From an uncultured Microbulbifer sp. (GTDB taxonomy: Bacteria > Pseudomonadota > Gammaproteobacteria > Pseudomonadales > Cellvibrionaceae), in the NCBI RefSeq assembly GCF_913055755.1, contig NZ_CAJXKH010000004.1, positions 1-64,000 on the forward strand: DNA of 64,000 nt, read 5' to 3'. Numbering within the stretch: the stretch's first letter is position 1; the number at the start of each line of letters is the position of its first letter. The translations under genes were made by a program, and so were the position numbers. The notes beneath the pieces are model-generated. The model was not told the origin of the DNA. It searched no databases and was given only the letters and a program-made list of their open reading frames with translations. This document shows positions 8,592-17,858 of this stretch, in pieces.

Positions 8592-9500
8592 ATGGCAAAC
8601 GTTAGTGAGGAAGAACTGCTGGCGCAGATCGAAAATGAGTACGACGCTGAGCAAGCTATTAATGAAAAGGCGTTCGGCTACTGGGAAAGCAAATTATGGG
8701 AGATTTTTGACCCCGAAAAGCACTGGTTTGCTTCTGACGCTGTAAGGGCTGAATTTTTTCCGCAAGATTTAATTGAGCGATCCAGGAAATACCCTCATTG
8801 GGTTCCCACGGTTGTACTCATCACACTGCTAAACACACAGGAAGATGCTAAGCAATCACCAGAAACATGCAACCTAGCGAAAAGGCTTGCCGTTCTTGAA
8901 CAGCTCTGCACGCATCCTGAAATGAAAAAGATCTGGCGGAGGCTCTTTAAAAGAAGGAAGTCTGGCGACCCTAGACTTGATCCTGCGGTTAACTCAATGG
9001 ATCTTGAGATTTATCACGCACTGCACTTCCGAAGCCCATGGGAAGGAATAACACCTGCCGCGCGTAAAGCCGAGTATGAACAGATACTAAATCTTACAAA
9101 GCAATTAGCTGGGAAACTAGAAACTTATGGCATTAACAGGCGTACGCTTTCACTGTTTCCAGATAAAGCTCTCAACAGCATATTGGGGCCTAAATTCGAA
9201 TTACACCCTGCTCGCATCAGCCAGAGCCCAACGATAGCCGCCCTCCTTGATCGACTACATGCCGATCTTGTTTCGAACCCGCCGCACGAAGAGATAGCAC
9301 TTAAGACTGCAACAAAAAATGATTCTTTAACAATCTTTATCAGGCATTTGTCGATATTTTTTAATGACCAATACGGCAGTAATTTAATCGACAACCTAGC
9401 GAGTCTTGCCAAAGTGTTCTTTGGTGAAGATCTTACTGAGAGCCGCGTCCGAGCCATCGTGAAAGCTACTCCAGAGGGCGCAAAATATCGGCTGAAATAG
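8592..9500 (+). CDS. Hypothetical protein of the element, next to integrase
   Basis: I do not recognise this 302-aa protein. It appears soluble: no signal peptide or membrane helix is evident, and it is rich in charged residues and predicted helix. The frame could start at 8568, but the ATG at 8592 has a strong AAGGGGG eight bases upstream. The region is more AT-rich than the flanking core genes, as expected for acquired DNA. It lies between int and the AlpA-like gene, where satellites often carry accessory or defence genes. Nothing in the sequence lets me name a function. Confidence 0.75.
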   Translation: MANVSEEELLAQIENEYDAEQAINEKAFGYWESKLWEIFDPEKHWFASDAVRAEFFPQDLIERSRKYPHWVPTVVLITLLNTQEDAKQSPETCNLAKRLAVLEQLCTHPEMKKIWRRLFKRRKSGDPRLDPAVNSMDLEIYHALHFRSPWEGITPAARKAEYEQILNLTKQLAGKLETYGINRRTLSLFPDKALNSILGPKFELHPARISQSPTIAALLDRLHADLVSNPPHEEIALKTATKNDSLTIFIRHLSIFFNDQYGSNLIDNLASLAKVFFGEDLTESRVRAIVKATPEGAKYRLK

Positions 9501-9620
9501 CCTTCGAATTTTACGGGTCAAATATCTCCCTCAAGCCAACCGAAATTTTGCGTCTATTTTTTATACAGATAGTGTAAATAATCCGTATCGACCTTAGCCA
9601 ACTCACAGAAGAGTCGATAC

Positions 9621-9851
9621 ATGCAAGCAAATTCAAACTATACCCAAACGATCACTCCATCAGCCATGTACCGGGCCCGTGACTGCGCCCGTTTTTTCTC
9701 GATTGGATTGTCAACCTGGTGGCACTGGTGCAAGACCGGCAAGGCCAAACGTGGCACTAAACTATCGCAGAAAGTCACATGTTGGGATGGCGCTTACCTA
9801 CTGGAACTGAAGCAACAGTTAATCGCAGAAGCTCAGGGACGGGAGGGATAA
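9621..9851 (+). CDS. AlpA-like small helix-turn-helix regulator or excisionase
   Basis: This 76-aa protein resembles the AlpA/excisionase-type winged-helix proteins of P4-like and PICI elements. The core YRARDCARFFSIGLSTWWHWCKTG (residues 17-40) reads as a helix-turn-helix, followed by a basic stretch and a short wing-like TCWDGAYLLELKQQL. AlpA proteins control excision and replication genes in such elements; that role here is inference. It ends two bases before the ATG of the next gene, so the two are likely co-transcribed and coupled. Confidence 0.72.
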   Translation: MQANSNYTQTITPSAMYRARDCARFFSIGLSTWWHWCKTGKAKRGTKLSQKVTCWDGAYLLELKQQLIAEAQGREG

Positions 9852-9853
9852 CC

Positions 9854-10219
9854 ATGGAAAGAATCGAAACCGCCCCGGCACAGAGCGGCCCCGAAACAAC
9901 AACTATCACCAGCAATAATAACAGAAAAGCCAAAGCCCCAACCAAACTGGAGCGTGTACTTACTTATCTAGCTACAGGCCGCAGCCTTCACCGCTTCGAA
10001 GCGGAACGCGAAGTGAATGACCACTGTCTCCACAGCACTATGAGCGACATAAAGCACAGCCTAGGCATTCCCTACCAAGTTAAATATGAAACGGTACCCG
10101 GCTGGGAAGGCCACCCTACCCGCGTAGCCCGCTACTGGCTCGATGCCGAAGCACAGGTGGAGGCCTGGAAGTGTGTTCATGCCATGCGCCGGAAACGCGG
10201 TGCGGGGGGAAGCAAGTGA
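9854..10219 (+). CDS. Small element protein, possible DNA-binding
   Basis: The 121-aa product has a low-complexity Ser/Thr/Asn/Lys N-terminus, then LERVLTYLATGRSLHRFEAE and a part ending RVARYWLDAEAQVEAWK. The second half resembles small winged-helix proteins that sit before primase genes in phage satellites, but I cannot name the family firmly. The ATG at 9854 has GGGAGGG just upstream and lies two bases after the AlpA-like stop; a longer upstream frame overlaps that gene and was discarded. Its stop overlaps the GTG start of the primase gene, showing translational coupling. Confidence 0.7.
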   Translation: MERIETAPAQSGPETTTITSNNNRKAKAPTKLERVLTYLATGRSLHRFEAEREVNDHCLHSTMSDIKHSLGIPYQVKYETVPGWEGHPTRVARYWLDAEAQVEAWKCVHAMRRKRGAGGSK

Positions 10220-12633
10220 GCAACAAAGATATACTTTCTGACTTCCAAAAAGCCATGGAAGAGGCTGGCATAACACCTCCCAACTCTCTGCTTGCGGACG
10301 GCGAGCTTCATCGCTTCTATGTGGAAGGAGATAAGCATGGTAGCAGTAACGGATGGTACATACTCCACCAAGGCAAAGTTCCAGCTGGCACCTTCGGGTG
10401 CTGGAAGCGAGATATCTCCGAAACTTGGTGCGCAAGGAACACTGGTGACCTGGCACCGGAAGAGCTGCGAACCCACCGGGTACGAATGGAAACCGCGAGA
10501 CAGCAGCGGGAAGCCGCCCAAAGGGAGCGGCAGCGAGAAGCACGAGAAACCAGCCAGGCGATATGGGAAAGCGCATCTCAGCAAGTAGACGCGGATCACC
10601 CCTACCTCGCAGCAAAGGCGGTAACCGCCTTTGGCCTGCGCCAACTCCGCGGGCAGTTGCTAGTCCCAATCCGGGACGGTGATGGCACTTTGTGTAGCCT
10701 GCAAACTATCACGAAGGAAGGGAGTAAGCGCTACCGCTCAGGCGGTAAGAAACAGGGCTGCTGTCACATCATAGGCAAACCCCGTGAGCGACTGTACGTC
10801 TGCGAGGGATACGCCACCGGCGCTAGCATCCACCAGGCCAGCGGAGAGGCTGTGGCCGTAGCCTTTGACGCGTCCAACCTGAAACCAGTGGCCGAGAGCC
10901 TTAGGGCAAAGTACCCGACACTGGAACTCATCATTGCGGCAGATAATGACCACTCAACTGACGGCAACCCTGGCCTCCGCAATGCCACAGAGGCGGCTAC
11001 CACCGTAGGTGCCCTGCTGGCTTTCCCCGACCTGTCCGGCGATGAAGGAACTGACTTCAACGACTTGGCAACGTTACGAGGGCTGGAAGCAGTACGAAAG
11101 ACTCTAGAGGGGGCTCAACATCCGGGAGAAAACGAGCATTCTGCGGAGCAGGGGCACAACAGAAGCGAGGACGAGACCGAGATAGTGCGGCTGTCCACCC
11201 TATCGGACTTGGAATACGCCCGTCAGCGCAATGCGGCCGCCAAGACCCTGGGTGTGGGAGTGTCTTCCCTCGATAAAATGGTCAGGAAACTCAAAGCAAC
11301 AGAGAAATACTCCGAGAGCACCGCCGACGCATGGGAAGTTCGGGACGGTATAGCCCCTTGGGACGAGGAAGTGGACGGCCGTCAACTAGCAGCGGCAATA
11401 CTCGGCACCTTCCGCCGTTACTGCATTCTCCCAACCGGAGGGGATATAGCCCTGACCCTGTGGACGCTGGGGACCTACTGCTACAACGCATTCAGCATAT
11501 TCCCCAAGCTGCTGTTCTCCTCACCGGAAAAGCGCTGCGGCAAATCCACCACAATGGACGCCCTCGCCAGCCTGGCCCACCGGGCACTGCCCACCTCTAA
11601 CACCTCAGCCGCGGCGATATTCCGTGCGGTGGAAGAATGGGCGCCGTCTTTGCTGATCGACGAGGCTGATACCTTCCTGAACAGTAAAGATAACTCCGAC
11701 ATGGTTGGAATCATCAACTCCGGCCACCGCAAAAGCATGGCCTATGTACTACGGGTAGTCGGAGACGACCATAGGCCAAAGCGGTTCAGCACCTGGGCGC
11801 CCATGGCCATAGCCATGATCAAATCCCCTCGAGACACCATCAAGGACAGATCCATCACTCTTACCCTGCGGCGCAAGCTGGCAAGTGAAAAAGTTCAGAG
11901 GCTACCCGCTGATCTGCTGGAGCAAAGTCTCCCAATCCGCCGGCAGTGCCTGCGCTGGGCTACTGACCACTTGAAAGTACTTTCTTCAGCATCGACAAAT
12001 GTGCCGGAGATAGGCAACGACCGGGCAGAGGACAACTGGCTACCCTTATTGGCCATTGCAGACAGCCTGGGGGGAGATTGGCCACTGCAAGCTCGCCACG
12101 CCATGTCTCAACTAGAAAGCCGGCAGGACGAAAGCCAGGACCCGGGCACAATGCTACTTGGCGACATTCACACAGCCTTTGAAGACGCCGGAGTGGATAG
12201 GTTGTTTACTCAAGAGCTGATCACCGCACTGGCGGATATGGAGGACCGACCCTGGTGCGAATGGCGTGGCGGCAAACCCATTACCACCCCAAGCCTATCC
12301 AAGCTGTTAAAACCCTACGACATAAAGCCGCGACAATTTCGTAGAGGGTATGACAACAAACGCGGCTACCAGCTGGCAGATTTCGCGGATGCTTTTGCTC
12401 GCTACCTACCCCCAGCCCTTACTCAAAGTGTTACACCGTTACAGGCCACGGATGACGGGATCTCAGGTGTATCAACCGGCAATGTTATCCCCCACCAAAC
12501 CACTGAAGATGTTACACCGAAAGCGACGCGTGCTCGGCTTTGTAACGGTGTAACGCCTTTTAAGAGGAGTGCAAGAGAAAGAGCCGGAGATCAAGCGGAT
12601 AACACCTCGCCCACGGAGGAACTAATTCTGTGA
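10216..12633 (+). CDS. Primase-helicase of the integrated element (Toprim plus DUF3631)
   Basis: This 805-aa protein should start replication of the excised element. An N-terminal region with GTFGCWKRDISETW is followed by a Toprim domain (about 150-245) with LYVCEGYATGASIHQA and IIAADNDHS, then a linker, then a DUF3631-type helicase/ATPase with SSPEKRCGKSTT (about residue 435) as the phosphate loop and LLIDEADTF (about 480) as Walker B. The best start is the GTG at 10216, which overlaps the previous stop and has GGGGGAAG upstream. The combined primase-helicase with an AlpA-like regulator is characteristic of P4-like and PICI satellites. Confidence 0.88.
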   Translation: MSNKDILSDFQKAMEEAGITPPNSLLADGELHRFYVEGDKHGSSNGWYILHQGKVPAGTFGCWKRDISETWCARNTGDLAPEELRTHRVRMETARQQREAAQRERQREARETSQAIWESASQQVDADHPYLAAKAVTAFGLRQLRGQLLVPIRDGDGTLCSLQTITKEGSKRYRSGGKKQGCCHIIGKPRERLYVCEGYATGASIHQASGEAVAVAFDASNLKPVAESLRAKYPTLELIIAADNDHSTDGNPGLRNATEAATTVGALLAFPDLSGDEGTDFNDLATLRGLEAVRKTLEGAQHPGENEHSAEQGHNRSEDETEIVRLSTLSDLEYARQRNAAAKTLGVGVSSLDKMVRKLKATEKYSESTADAWEVRDGIAPWDEEVDGRQLAAAILGTFRRYCILPTGGDIALTLWTLGTYCYNAFSIFPKLLFSSPEKRCGKSTTMDALASLAHRALPTSNTSAAAIFRAVEEWAPSLLIDEADTFLNSKDNSDMVGIINSGHRKSMAYVLRVVGDDHRPKRFSTWAPMAIAMIKSPRDTIKDRSITLTLRRKLASEKVQRLPADLLEQSLPIRRQCLRWATDHLKVLSSASTNVPEIGNDRAEDNWLPLLAIADSLGGDWPLQARHAMSQLESRQDESQDPGTMLLGDIHTAFEDAGVDRLFTQELITALADMEDRPWCEWRGGKPITTPSLSKLLKPYDIKPRQFRRGYDNKRGYQLADFADAFARYLPPALTQSVTPLQATDDGISGVSTGNVIPHQTTEDVTPKATRARLCNGVTPFKRSARERAGDQADNTSPTEELIL

Positions 12634-12689
12634 ACGCACATGAGTTACTTCACAAACTGAGGGCACACGGTATTGCCCTGAGAAATTAA
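12630..12689 (+). pseudogene. Short frame resembling the start of a TubC_N-like protein, probably a remnant
   Basis: A GTG at 12630 overlaps the primase stop, has GGAGGA nine bases upstream and opens a 19-codon frame reading VNAHELLHKLRAHGIALRN before TAA. This looks like the first helix of the small TubC_N-type proteins often placed after primase genes in mobile elements. It stops far too early to be complete. It is either a decayed gene or a leader-like peptide. Confidence 0.35.
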
Positions 12690-12756
12690 GGCTAAACGCT
12701 CCCACTGACCGACAAACGGCAGACAACTAGTTGATAAACACACTAAGGATACAATC

Positions 12757-13257
12757 ATGAAGAAGCTGACCCACAAACAGGCCCTTTTTGTTCAAGAATT
12801 CCTTGTCGACATGAATGGAACACAGGCCGCGATACGAGCCGGATACAGTAGGAATACAGCTCAAGAAATCGCTTCCGAAAACCTATCAAAACCTATCATT
12901 GCGAACGCTATTGAAGAAGCCATGGCTGAACGTCTAAGACGCACGCAAGCCGATGCTGACGGCGTACTAAAGCGACTTCTTGAAATCGACCAGCTTGATT
13001 TGAGAGATCTCTTCGACGAAACAGGAAAGCTCAAAGCAATTCGAGAATGGCCGGACTCCTGGTGTAGAAGTATCAGCGCATTCGAAATAAAGATGTCTAC
13101 AGAGGAGGAACCGGATACCGCAGCGCTTAAGATCAAGCTTCCGGATAAGTTGAAGAATTTAGAATTGATCGGTCGTCATGCGCAAATTGGCGCTTTTCGA
13201 GAAAATTCAGATGCAAAGTCGAGTATTGAAGACTTGATCGACGAACTGACGAACTAA
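12757..13257 (+). CDS. Phage terminase small subunit-like protein
   Basis: Terminase small subunits choose the DNA to be packaged into phage heads. The 166-aa product has the Terminase_2 N-terminus: KLTHKQALFVQEFLVD, GTQAAIRAGYS, then ASENLSKPIIANAIEEAM, which is the DNA-binding helix-turn-helix part. The C-terminal half (DLFDETGKLKAI, LKIKLPDKLKNLELIGRH) is also typical. No large terminase, portal or capsid gene is present, so a lone small subunit suggests redirection of a helper phage's packaging machinery, as known for PICI satellites. It follows the primase gene by 123 bases. Confidence 0.87.
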   Translation: MKKLTHKQALFVQEFLVDMNGTQAAIRAGYSRNTAQEIASENLSKPIIANAIEEAMAERLRRTQADADGVLKRLLEIDQLDLRDLFDETGKLKAIREWPDSWCRSISAFEIKMSTEEEPDTAALKIKLPDKLKNLELIGRHAQIGAFRENSDAKSSIEDLIDELTN

Positions 13258-14036
13258 CGAACAAGTTCCACCCAAGACAACCATTCTGATGCATCAAATT
13301 GCCTGATTGTCTCTTGCTGGATATCGCGAGACCAGACGCGCACATGTCTACGACAACTAATAACTTAAAGCACTGTAAGGGAGAAATTTATAGCTAAGCA
13401 GGAAAAAATCCAGGTAAGAGGATGGGCAGAAGGAGGCGGTAATGCCCTCCTCTCTTACCAATTAACAGGTAACAGTAAGAACGACAGCTCCTCGAGCCCT
13501 ATAAGTACAATCACTGCGCCCCAGAACTGCTCATTTTTTAGCCGCTTCGTTTCAGCACCAAAGTGCCTTTCGACAATCTGCCCTCAAAAAACCCTTGACC
13601 TTTGAGATAAACACCTTCGCGAAGACCAAAAACCACTCAATTAGGACCTTTGCCATCAACAGCGAGCCACGGAACGACAACCGCTTTTAATTCAACCTTG
13701 TTGAACGCAGGCGCTACTTTTATCCTACAGCAAGAATAGGTTGTTACGAGCCCAAACCGGGCATGACCCAACAGTCATGCCCAAGCAACCAAGCTGAACC
13801 TCACTGTCTGTATATTTTTTGGTCTCTCTATCAGAGAGCGGCTGGGCACTCAATCGGCGAGGTTAAGTAATGTAGCATCTCTATAGCTACGTGGGCGGAG
13901 TAAAAAGCCTTCGCAAAAGCGAAATCAAACATACAGGCCCAAAGAGAGTCCGGCTTAAAGACCGAATAACCTCAAAGCGCCTTCCGCACTTGACGATTTG
14001 TTTCGTGCAATCCATTTAGGTTGGAGAAATTACTAC
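13258..14036. other. 779-bp non-coding stretch between terminase-like gene and the methylase operon
   Basis: I find no convincing gene here on either strand. The region divides the replication/packaging module from the restriction-modification cargo and presumably holds the promoter of the five-gene operon. It contains several inverted repeats, the best a 9-bp perfect hairpin at 13759-13782. A regulatory RNA or operator cannot be excluded. Confidence 0.5.
13759..13782 (+). other. Perfect hairpin in the non-coding stretch before the methylase operon
   Basis: GGGCATGAC pairs perfectly with GTCATGCCC around a six-base loop. No T-run follows. Part of it, ACAGTCATGCCC, is found again at 21178-21189 near the right end of the element. 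It may be an operator or RNA structure. Confidence 0.35.
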
Positions 14037-15080
14037 ATGTCGTTCCGTTACATTGGATCAAAGGCTCGGGTTGTCGACGCCATACTAGAGCGTGTCGGCA
14101 AACCCAATGGCGGCATGTTTATTGATGCATTTTCTGGCACTGGAGCTGTAGCTGTAGCTGCCTCTAACGCAGGCTGGCCGGTCCTAGTAAATGATAACTT
14201 AAGCTCCTCTGCGATAATGTCGTTTGCACGAGTGATATCCGAAGAGCAAGTTGCCTTTACCCATTTTGCTGGGTATGAAAACGCGATTTCTGCTTTGAAT
14301 GAAGCCAGTCCGATCAGGGGCTTTATCCATCGCGAGTACAGCCCAGCATCTGCTGATCATTGCGATGTTGCCCGCATGTACTTTACAGAAGACAACGCAA
14401 CAAAAATTGACGGCGTAAGAAAAGTAATTGAGTCTTGGGCAGAAAAATCACTAGTGACCAAGCTAGAAGAAAAGCTCCTCATCGCCGACGTTATGGGCGC
14501 TGCAAATCGTGTAGCCAACACAGCGGGTACATACGGCTGCTTCTTGTCCAAATGGCAAAGACAATCACGAGATCAGTTCACGCTTACGCCTCGAGCCCTC
14601 CCTAAATTAGCACCGCCAGCCAGCATGTCCATTGGGGATGTATCTAATATATCTTGCACTCCAGATGATACCGTCTACCTCGATCCGCCCTACACAAAGC
14701 GTCAATATGCTGCTTATTACCACATCCTAGAAACTATCGCTCTAGGGGATGAACCGCTAGTTAAAGGTGTCTGTGGCATTCGTCCTTGGCAAGAAAAAGC
14801 ATCGGACTTTTGCTACAAGGTGCGAGCAGCAAAAGCACTGAATAACTTAATCCAATCTCTACCAGCCAAAAGAATATTCCTTTCATATAGCACAGAAGGA
14901 CATGTGGCTATAAGTGAGCTAGAGAATATTCTTGGAAATCTGGGCAAAGTTGAGACATGCGAGCTCGATCAGATTGGAAGATACAGACCGAACAGAGCCG
15001 CAAGTGAAGCAGGCTCATTAGTAGGAGAAATTCTATTCTGTCTTGAGAAGAGACCACAAAAAGGTCGCGCGGCAGCATGA
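14037..15080 (+). CDS. D12-class N6-adenine DNA methyltransferase
   Basis: The 347-aa enzyme should methylate adenine in a specific DNA site, using SAM. Hallmarks are the N-terminal FRYIGSKARVVDAIL, the SAM motif MFIDAFSGTGAVAVAA (about 29-44) and the catalytic DPPY within TVYLDPPYTKRQYAAYY, in the order of the Dam/DpnM-like alpha class. The ATG at 14037 has GGAG ten bases upstream; a longer frame to 13998 is less likely. The stop overlaps the next start by ATGA. As first gene of a five-gene operon ending in McrB- and McrC-like genes, it probably protects host DNA from the linked nuclease. Codon use is AT-rich relative to the core genes. Confidence 0.9.
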   Translation: MSFRYIGSKARVVDAILERVGKPNGGMFIDAFSGTGAVAVAASNAGWPVLVNDNLSSSAIMSFARVISEEQVAFTHFAGYENAISALNEASPIRGFIHREYSPASADHCDVARMYFTEDNATKIDGVRKVIESWAEKSLVTKLEEKLLIADVMGAANRVANTAGTYGCFLSKWQRQSRDQFTLTPRALPKLAPPASMSIGDVSNISCTPDDTVYLDPPYTKRQYAAYYHILETIALGDEPLVKGVCGIRPWQEKASDFCYKVRAAKALNNLIQSLPAKRIFLSYSTEGHVAISELENILGNLGKVETCELDQIGRYRPNRAASEAGSLVGEILFCLEKRPQKGRAAA

Positions 15081-17302
15081 AATCGACAAAAACTACCGAA
15101 GCAAAACGACTTCTTAAAGTTGACGCGCTCGTCAACGATCTTGTCGAGCGACATAGTGAGGATAAAACAGAATTACGCTTACAATTTCTTGAAGCTGCCG
15201 CGTCCAGAATTGGCGGTTTCAGCCTTAAAAAATTTCAAAAGTGTTTTCAGATCACCCCCATAATTGACAATAGAGATCTTCTTGAAGGCGCTCAAGATAT
15301 AGTTCAAGCGCTAGATGATACCGGCATTCACACTGCGCTTTGCTTAAGCGCATTAGCTAGAGAGTCACTAGATTCAGCAACGCAACGTCGAAATGGTGCC
15401 TATCATACTGATTTCCGTCTAGCCCTTCATCTAGCCCGAAGCGTGGAAGAACATATTGAGCCAGGAATCAAGGTTGTTGATCCCGCATGTGGAGCAGGAA
15501 TCTTGCTTACCGCAGTATCGATAATTGCATGCGGATCTGACCGAATTCTTGCTAATGAGTGGCTAAAAAACTCCGTATACGCCTCAGATTTATCACCTTT
15601 AGCACTAAGAGGCACACTCCTTTCTCTGTCATCACTGACAGACGACATTGAGTCTCTTAAGGCTATGCGTTCTAAGTGGCTAATCCAAGATAGTCTTCTC
15701 GCCGATGATTACGTTTGGTCTGAGCTTGCACCTAGCGGCTTCAACATTGTTGTTGCCAATCCACCCTGGGAAAAGGTTAAGCTCACTCGCCACGAATATA
15801 TTAAATCTAAGGGAGAAACTAGGAACTATGGCACTAGCTATGACAGCCAATCACTAACAGGATATGAGTCCGAAAAGTCTAAAAAGGCTAATCATGCTAC
15901 GGCCTTAGTAGATCGATATCCGACACTTGCTCATGGGGAGCCTGACCTGTATGTCGCGTTCACCGAGCTACTATTAAAATTGACCGCACCAAATGGTAAT
16001 GGCGCAATTCTTGTACCTGCGGGCTTAATACGCTCAAAAAACACGATGAACCTTCGTAGCGAGCTCATTAACTCATCAAAGAAGCTCACGTTCACCGTGA
16101 TGGAAAATAAAGCGCGCCACTTCGCAATTGATACCCGTTTCAAGTTCACTCTCGTCAACTATACGAAAGCCACTTTGGGCTCAAAAGCTATCAAGAGCGT
16201 AAACATCTCTCACGCAACCTCCAGCGAAGACGAGGTATGCAGTGAAATACCTGTAACCATCCCGGTTAAAACACTTAAAAGCCTTCGACCTGACCTCACT
16301 CTTCCGGAAGTGCGAAGCGATCTCGAATGGCGCCTATTCAAAAAAATGCAAGCCAAGCAGCCTCAGACTTATGACACTGACTCACCGTGGCTACCGAGTT
16401 TTTGCCGCGAAGTCGACATGACACATAGCCGGCCTTGGTTTTTGAAGAATCCAAAAAAGAACGCCCTACCGCTGATAGAAGGCAGAATGGTCCAGCCATT
16501 TAGACTGGGGTGTAAATCTTACGTTTCCGGAGAGGGCAGAAGCGCAAAATGGGAGAACCTACCGCCTGGCTTTAGCGAAATTTCACCTCAATTTTTTATG
16601 CCTAGCGATGCAATCTCGGAAAAGGCTAGAGAACGAACGCTCCGTACGAGAATAGGATTCTGCGATATAACCGGGCAGTCAAATGAACGCTCAATGATGG
16701 CAACACTCATTCCTGCCGGTGTCGTTTGTGGCAATAAGGTACCAACGCTCGAGTTTGTTAACGACCCTTCAGAAGATAGGCTTCTGCTGTGGATTGCAAT
16801 TGTAAATTCCCTGCCTTTTGATTGGCTATTACGCCGAGTAATTACCACAACCGTCAATTATTTTGTGCTCTTGTCCGTTCGGCTCCCAGCAATCGACATT
16901 GACAGCTTGCCGGCACAGCGACTTATTAAGATCGCACGCAAACTAATCGAGCTTGACTCAAAGAGGGTCTTATCCGTTAGCCACTACTGGAAAATCTCTG
17001 AGCTGCGCGCAGAAGTAGACGTAATTGTGGCAAACGCATACGGCTGCACAGAAAATGACCTGAAAATAATCTTAAGGGATTTCCCTCTTTTGGATAGACA
17101 GCAAAAAGCACTACCCGATGAGAGAAAGTCAACTGTTACTTCTGACCTGCTCATTAGCACTTGGCAACGGCGAACTAGAAAAACAAACAAACACCTAACT
17201 TCGAGGCTATCCGAGGCCAAGGCTATAGGGGCAATCCCTTATCTCAGCTCGGAATTTTCAGCCTCAACTTTGGCTCTGGGGAAAACCAAGAATGAACAAT
17301 AA
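15077..17302 (+). CDS. N-6 adenine DNA methylase, type I/IIG-like
   Basis: This 741-aa protein has an N-terminal helical part, then the gamma-class N6-methylase core: GAYHTDFRLALHLA (about 107-120), SAM motif VVDPACGAGILL (133-144) and catalytic NPPW (228-231). The remaining 500 residues look like a target-recognition and helical part, as in Eco57I-like or TaqI-like enzymes. I see no PD-(D/E)xK nuclease motif, so it is probably a methylase only. It overlaps the first methylase by four bases and the next gene by eleven, so tight coupling is expected. Two adenine methylases could modify the two strands of an asymmetric site; that is inference. Confidence 0.87.
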   Translation: MKSTKTTEAKRLLKVDALVNDLVERHSEDKTELRLQFLEAAASRIGGFSLKKFQKCFQITPIIDNRDLLEGAQDIVQALDDTGIHTALCLSALARESLDSATQRRNGAYHTDFRLALHLARSVEEHIEPGIKVVDPACGAGILLTAVSIIACGSDRILANEWLKNSVYASDLSPLALRGTLLSLSSLTDDIESLKAMRSKWLIQDSLLADDYVWSELAPSGFNIVVANPPWEKVKLTRHEYIKSKGETRNYGTSYDSQSLTGYESEKSKKANHATALVDRYPTLAHGEPDLYVAFTELLLKLTAPNGNGAILVPAGLIRSKNTMNLRSELINSSKKLTFTVMENKARHFAIDTRFKFTLVNYTKATLGSKAIKSVNISHATSSEDEVCSEIPVTIPVKTLKSLRPDLTLPEVRSDLEWRLFKKMQAKQPQTYDTDSPWLPSFCREVDMTHSRPWFLKNPKKNALPLIEGRMVQPFRLGCKSYVSGEGRSAKWENLPPGFSEISPQFFMPSDAISEKARERTLRTRIGFCDITGQSNERSMMATLIPAGVVCGNKVPTLEFVNDPSEDRLLLWIAIVNSLPFDWLLRRVITTTVNYFVLLSVRLPAIDIDSLPAQRLIKIARKLIELDSKRVLSVSHYWKISELRAEVDVIVANAYGCTENDLKIILRDFPLLDRQQKALPDERKSTVTSDLLISTWQRRTRKTNKHLTSRLSEAKAIGAIPYLSSEFSASTLALGKTKNEQ

Positions 17303-17858
17303 CGGTCTCAATGTAATTCGTGTTTTATTTCAAATTATTGAAGGCGGTGACCGTAGGAAATTTCAAGCTCTCTCAAACGACTCTGATACAGGTGGGGGGG
17401 CTCGTGACCTGCGCTTTCGACCTGAATCTGAGTTTTGGCCCTTTTTTGAAAAGGTATTCCCAGACAGGCAAACTACGAAACGGACTTCAAAAGGTTCCAC
17501 AACGACTATTGAAGTGTTGAGTGGAACTATTCATTGGGATCAGCTTGCATCGGCGAAGCATGCGACTCTGGAAGTCTGGCCTGCCACAAATGCCCGGCCT
17601 AATGAGTCTCGTTTTTCCAAGATATCAAGACTTGATATGCACGATCTCATCGTGGATGACCCTAATGGTGGAAAGTCAATCTTCATGCTTTTCCAGCAGC
17701 AAAATGGCGTCATCCGGGTCCACTTCACAACTGAAACCAGTCTTCGAAACGACAACTGGGACCCAACAATTAAGAAATTTGCAAAGGAATGGCTGGACTC
17801 GGGCTCGAAATCTGCATTCCTTGATCTCGTAAGTAAAAGGCGCTATCCAAATGTCTGA
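17292..17858 (+). CDS. Unknown 188-aa protein of the McrBC-like operon
   Basis: I do not recognise the family. The protein is soluble, with mixed alpha/beta character and a conserved-looking GGGARDLRFRP stretch (about residues 35-45). It overlaps both neighbours: the methylase stop by eleven bases and the McrB-like start by eight. The position directly before an McrB-like gene that lacks any N-terminal DNA-binding domain suggests that it supplies DNA recognition for the complex, as the first restriction gene might in BsuMI-like systems. This is inference from position only. Confidence 0.8.
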   Translation: MNNNGLNVIRVLFQIIEGGDRRKFQALSNDSDTGGGARDLRFRPESEFWPFFEKVFPDRQTTKRTSKGSTTTIEVLSGTIHWDQLASAKHATLEVWPATNARPNESRFSKISRLDMHDLIVDDPNGGKSIFMLFQQQNGVIRVHFTTETSLRNDNWDPTIKKFAKEWLDSGSKSAFLDLVSKRRYPNV

